A DNA stretch of 64,000 nucleotides from the NCBI GenBank assembly GCA_003508835.1, contig PUFA01000021.1, positions 11,014,501 to 11,078,500 on the forward strand. Reading direction: 5' to 3'. A program made the translations under genes and the position numbers. Positions 62,473 to 64,000 of this stretch are shown here, in pieces. This stretch comes from Eonycteris spelaea. Lineage: Eukaryota > Chordata > Mammalia > Chiroptera > Pteropodidae. Under the pieces are notes generated by a model. That model worked only from the letters and a program-made list of their open reading frames with translations, searched no databases and was not told where the DNA came from. Each line of letters begins with the position of its first letter. Within the stretch, counting starts at the first letter, position 1.

Positions 62473-62644
62473 GTGGGTGGAAAGGGTCAACAATAAATTT
62501 TTCAATAAATATTTACAGAACACTGTTTCAAGTGATGTATTTACAATAATAGAAGAGAGCAAAAATAAAGTAGTAGAATCTGAACTTCTTTAAAAACTCT
62601 GCTCTCACACTCTTGAAATCCTACCCTAGGAAAACATAAAAGGT

Positions 62645-63520
62645 TTCTCCCACTTATAAGTTGTCTTTTCATTTTATTAATGGTTTCCTTTGCTGTGCAG
62701 AACCTTTCAGTTTAATGTAGTCCCACTTGTTTATTTTTGCTTCTGTTGCTTTTAATTTTGGTGTCAAATCCAAAATGCCATTGCCAAGACTGATGCCAAA
62801 GAGCTTACCCCTGATATTTTTCTTCTAGGGGTTTTACAGTGTCAGGACTTATATTCAAGTCTTCACTCCATTTTGACTTGATTTTTGTGTATGGTATAAA
62901 ATAGGGTCCAGTTTCATTCTTCTGTATGAGGCTGTCCAGTTTTACCAACACTATTCACTGAAAAGGCTATTCTTTCTCCACTATATATTATTGGCTCCTT
63001 TGTCAACAGTTAAAAAACCATATGTGTATGGGTTTACTTTTCGGGTCTCTATTCTATTCCATTCATCTCTGTGTTTTGTTTTTATGCTGATACCATACCG
63101 CTTTGATTAATATAGCTTTTAATACAGTTTGAAATGAGGAAGGGTGATGACTCCATCTTTGTTCTTTATGAAGATTTCTTCAGCTTGGGTTCTTGGTGGA
63201 ACCATATAGATATTAATATCAGTTTTTCTGTTTCATTAGACAATGCCATTGGAATTTTGATGGAAATTGCATTGAATCTGTACATTGCTTTGGTCATGGG
63301 TATTACGGACATTTCACTAGTATTGATTATTCCTATCCATGAGCATAAAACATTTTTTTTCCATTTATGTGTATTTTCTTCAATTTCTTACATCAATGTA
63401 TTATAGTTTTCAGTATACAGACTTCTACCTGCTTGGTTAAATTTATTCCTAAGTATGTTATAGTTTTTGATAGTATTGTAAATGAGATTTCCTTAAATTT
63501 TCTTTCTAATAATGTGTTGT
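62645..63520 (-). mobile_element. L1 LINE ORF2 fragment, minus strand
   Basis: Antisense L1 phrases in order: CCTTTGCTGTGCAGAACCTT, TTGCCAAGACTGATGCCAAA, GGGTTTTACAGTGTCAGGAC, TGTATGAGGCTGTCCAGTTT, ATTATTGGCTCCTTTGTCAA, TTTATGCTGATACCATACCG and CTTGGTTAAATTTATTCCTA. No open ORF2 remains. The 90-codon plus-strand frame at 63134-63406 is antisense to it. Confidence 0.9.
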
Positions 63521-63524
63521 AAAA

Positions 63525-64000
63525 TGAAAGATATTTTGAGGCACTAAATTGTGCGTTGTTTGCTTACAAAACAATAGCCAACTGACCAAGACAAAAAGTT
63601 ATGATAAAAAACGAGAAGAAAAAAAGTATAAAACATATAAAAGTTTGCCTAAATAACGATTTATCAGTTGTCATATGTGACACTTTATATGCACTCTATT
63701 TACCGTGTACAATTGCAGCGTCAGCCTCACTTTATTGAAATGACCTCATTTGGGAGATTATGCCCTAGAGTAATGATTTTAAAATGACAAGGAGGCTCGT
63801 GGCAGATATCCAGGGTAAAGCTCCCAAGATGTTTGAGCAGAACTAAATCAGTCTCCCTACAAGCAGTGCAATAAAGGAAGCACAGCTGGTGTCTCTCCTT
63901 GTTGCTGTGCAACAGAGAACACAGCTTCACATGGAAAAGGGCCTGAGGGTTTGAGATCAGAGAGGAGAACAAAGAAGACATGAAAATGAGTGGGGATGGT
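63525..64000. other. Intron sequence, nothing recognised
   Basis: The 84-codon minus-strand frame (63727-63981) lies in a slightly GC-richer patch. I do not recognise it as a protein, and no splice context supports it. Confidence 0.4.

Larger units (their letters stand above)
51255..64000 (-). other. CDH18: Intron upstream of the cadherin exon (partial)
   Basis: Sequence from the acceptor to the right edge of the window is inferred to be intron. The preceding exon should encode the EC1/EC2 linker with a DINDN motif, and no such reading frame was seen on the minus strand. Confidence 0.7.

Overview
This window looks like nuclear DNA from a mammal, most probably a fruit bat (Pteropodidae). It is AT-rich, almost free of coding sequence and full of decayed transposable elements. 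Two things point to a fruit bat. First, a SINE at 10968-11221 has an almost full-length 5S rRNA head (11102-11221); 5S-rRNA-derived SINEs (the MEG families) are known from fruit bats. Second, several 5'-truncated L1 copies end in the same 3' tail (TTAACCAATGT...CAATAAATTTAAT) that I associate with bats. I saw no carnivore CAN-SINE, horse ERE, primate Alu or vesper-bat VES SINE. The species call is an inference.

Only one protein-coding segment is convincing: a 120-bp exon on the minus strand at 51135-51254, with a canonical acceptor and donor. It encodes part of a type II cadherin ectodomain repeat, and its residues fit CDH18 (cadherin-18) better than CDH10 or CDH12. The rest of the window is best read as the two very large introns flanking this exon; the gene runs from high to low coordinates. 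None of the short open reading frames elsewhere looks like a gene.

Layout. 1-9250: AT-rich intron with MIR and other ancient repeats. 9260-10560: a more GC-rich block that I cannot classify. 10600-12640: an L1 interrupted by a Tigger transposon, which is itself interrupted by the 5S SINE. 14850-19110: a run of L1 fragments on both strands. 20045-20365: an ERVL-MaLR-type LTR. 20400-27750: AT-rich sequence in which I recognise little. 27766-29110: a TG repeat and ancient repeats. 29928-32047: a large, nearly identical inverted repeat (arms about 415-425 bp, spacer about 1.28 kb). 35169-35904: three microsatellites close together. 38847-39053 and 45512-46115: two RTE-clade LINE fragments, the second carrying a hAT-like insertion. 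50757-51071: a Tigger-like element next to the exon. 52660-55560: L1 tails and a MaLR LTR. 57730-63520: ancient repeats, an internally deleted L1, an ERV1-type LTR, and L1 copies on both strands.

I found no undescribed multi-gene system. The observations most worth following up are the inverted repeat, the three-level nested insertion with its 5S-derived SINE, and the RTE LINE fragments. All repeat assignments are by eye and were not checked with RepeatMasker or any database.
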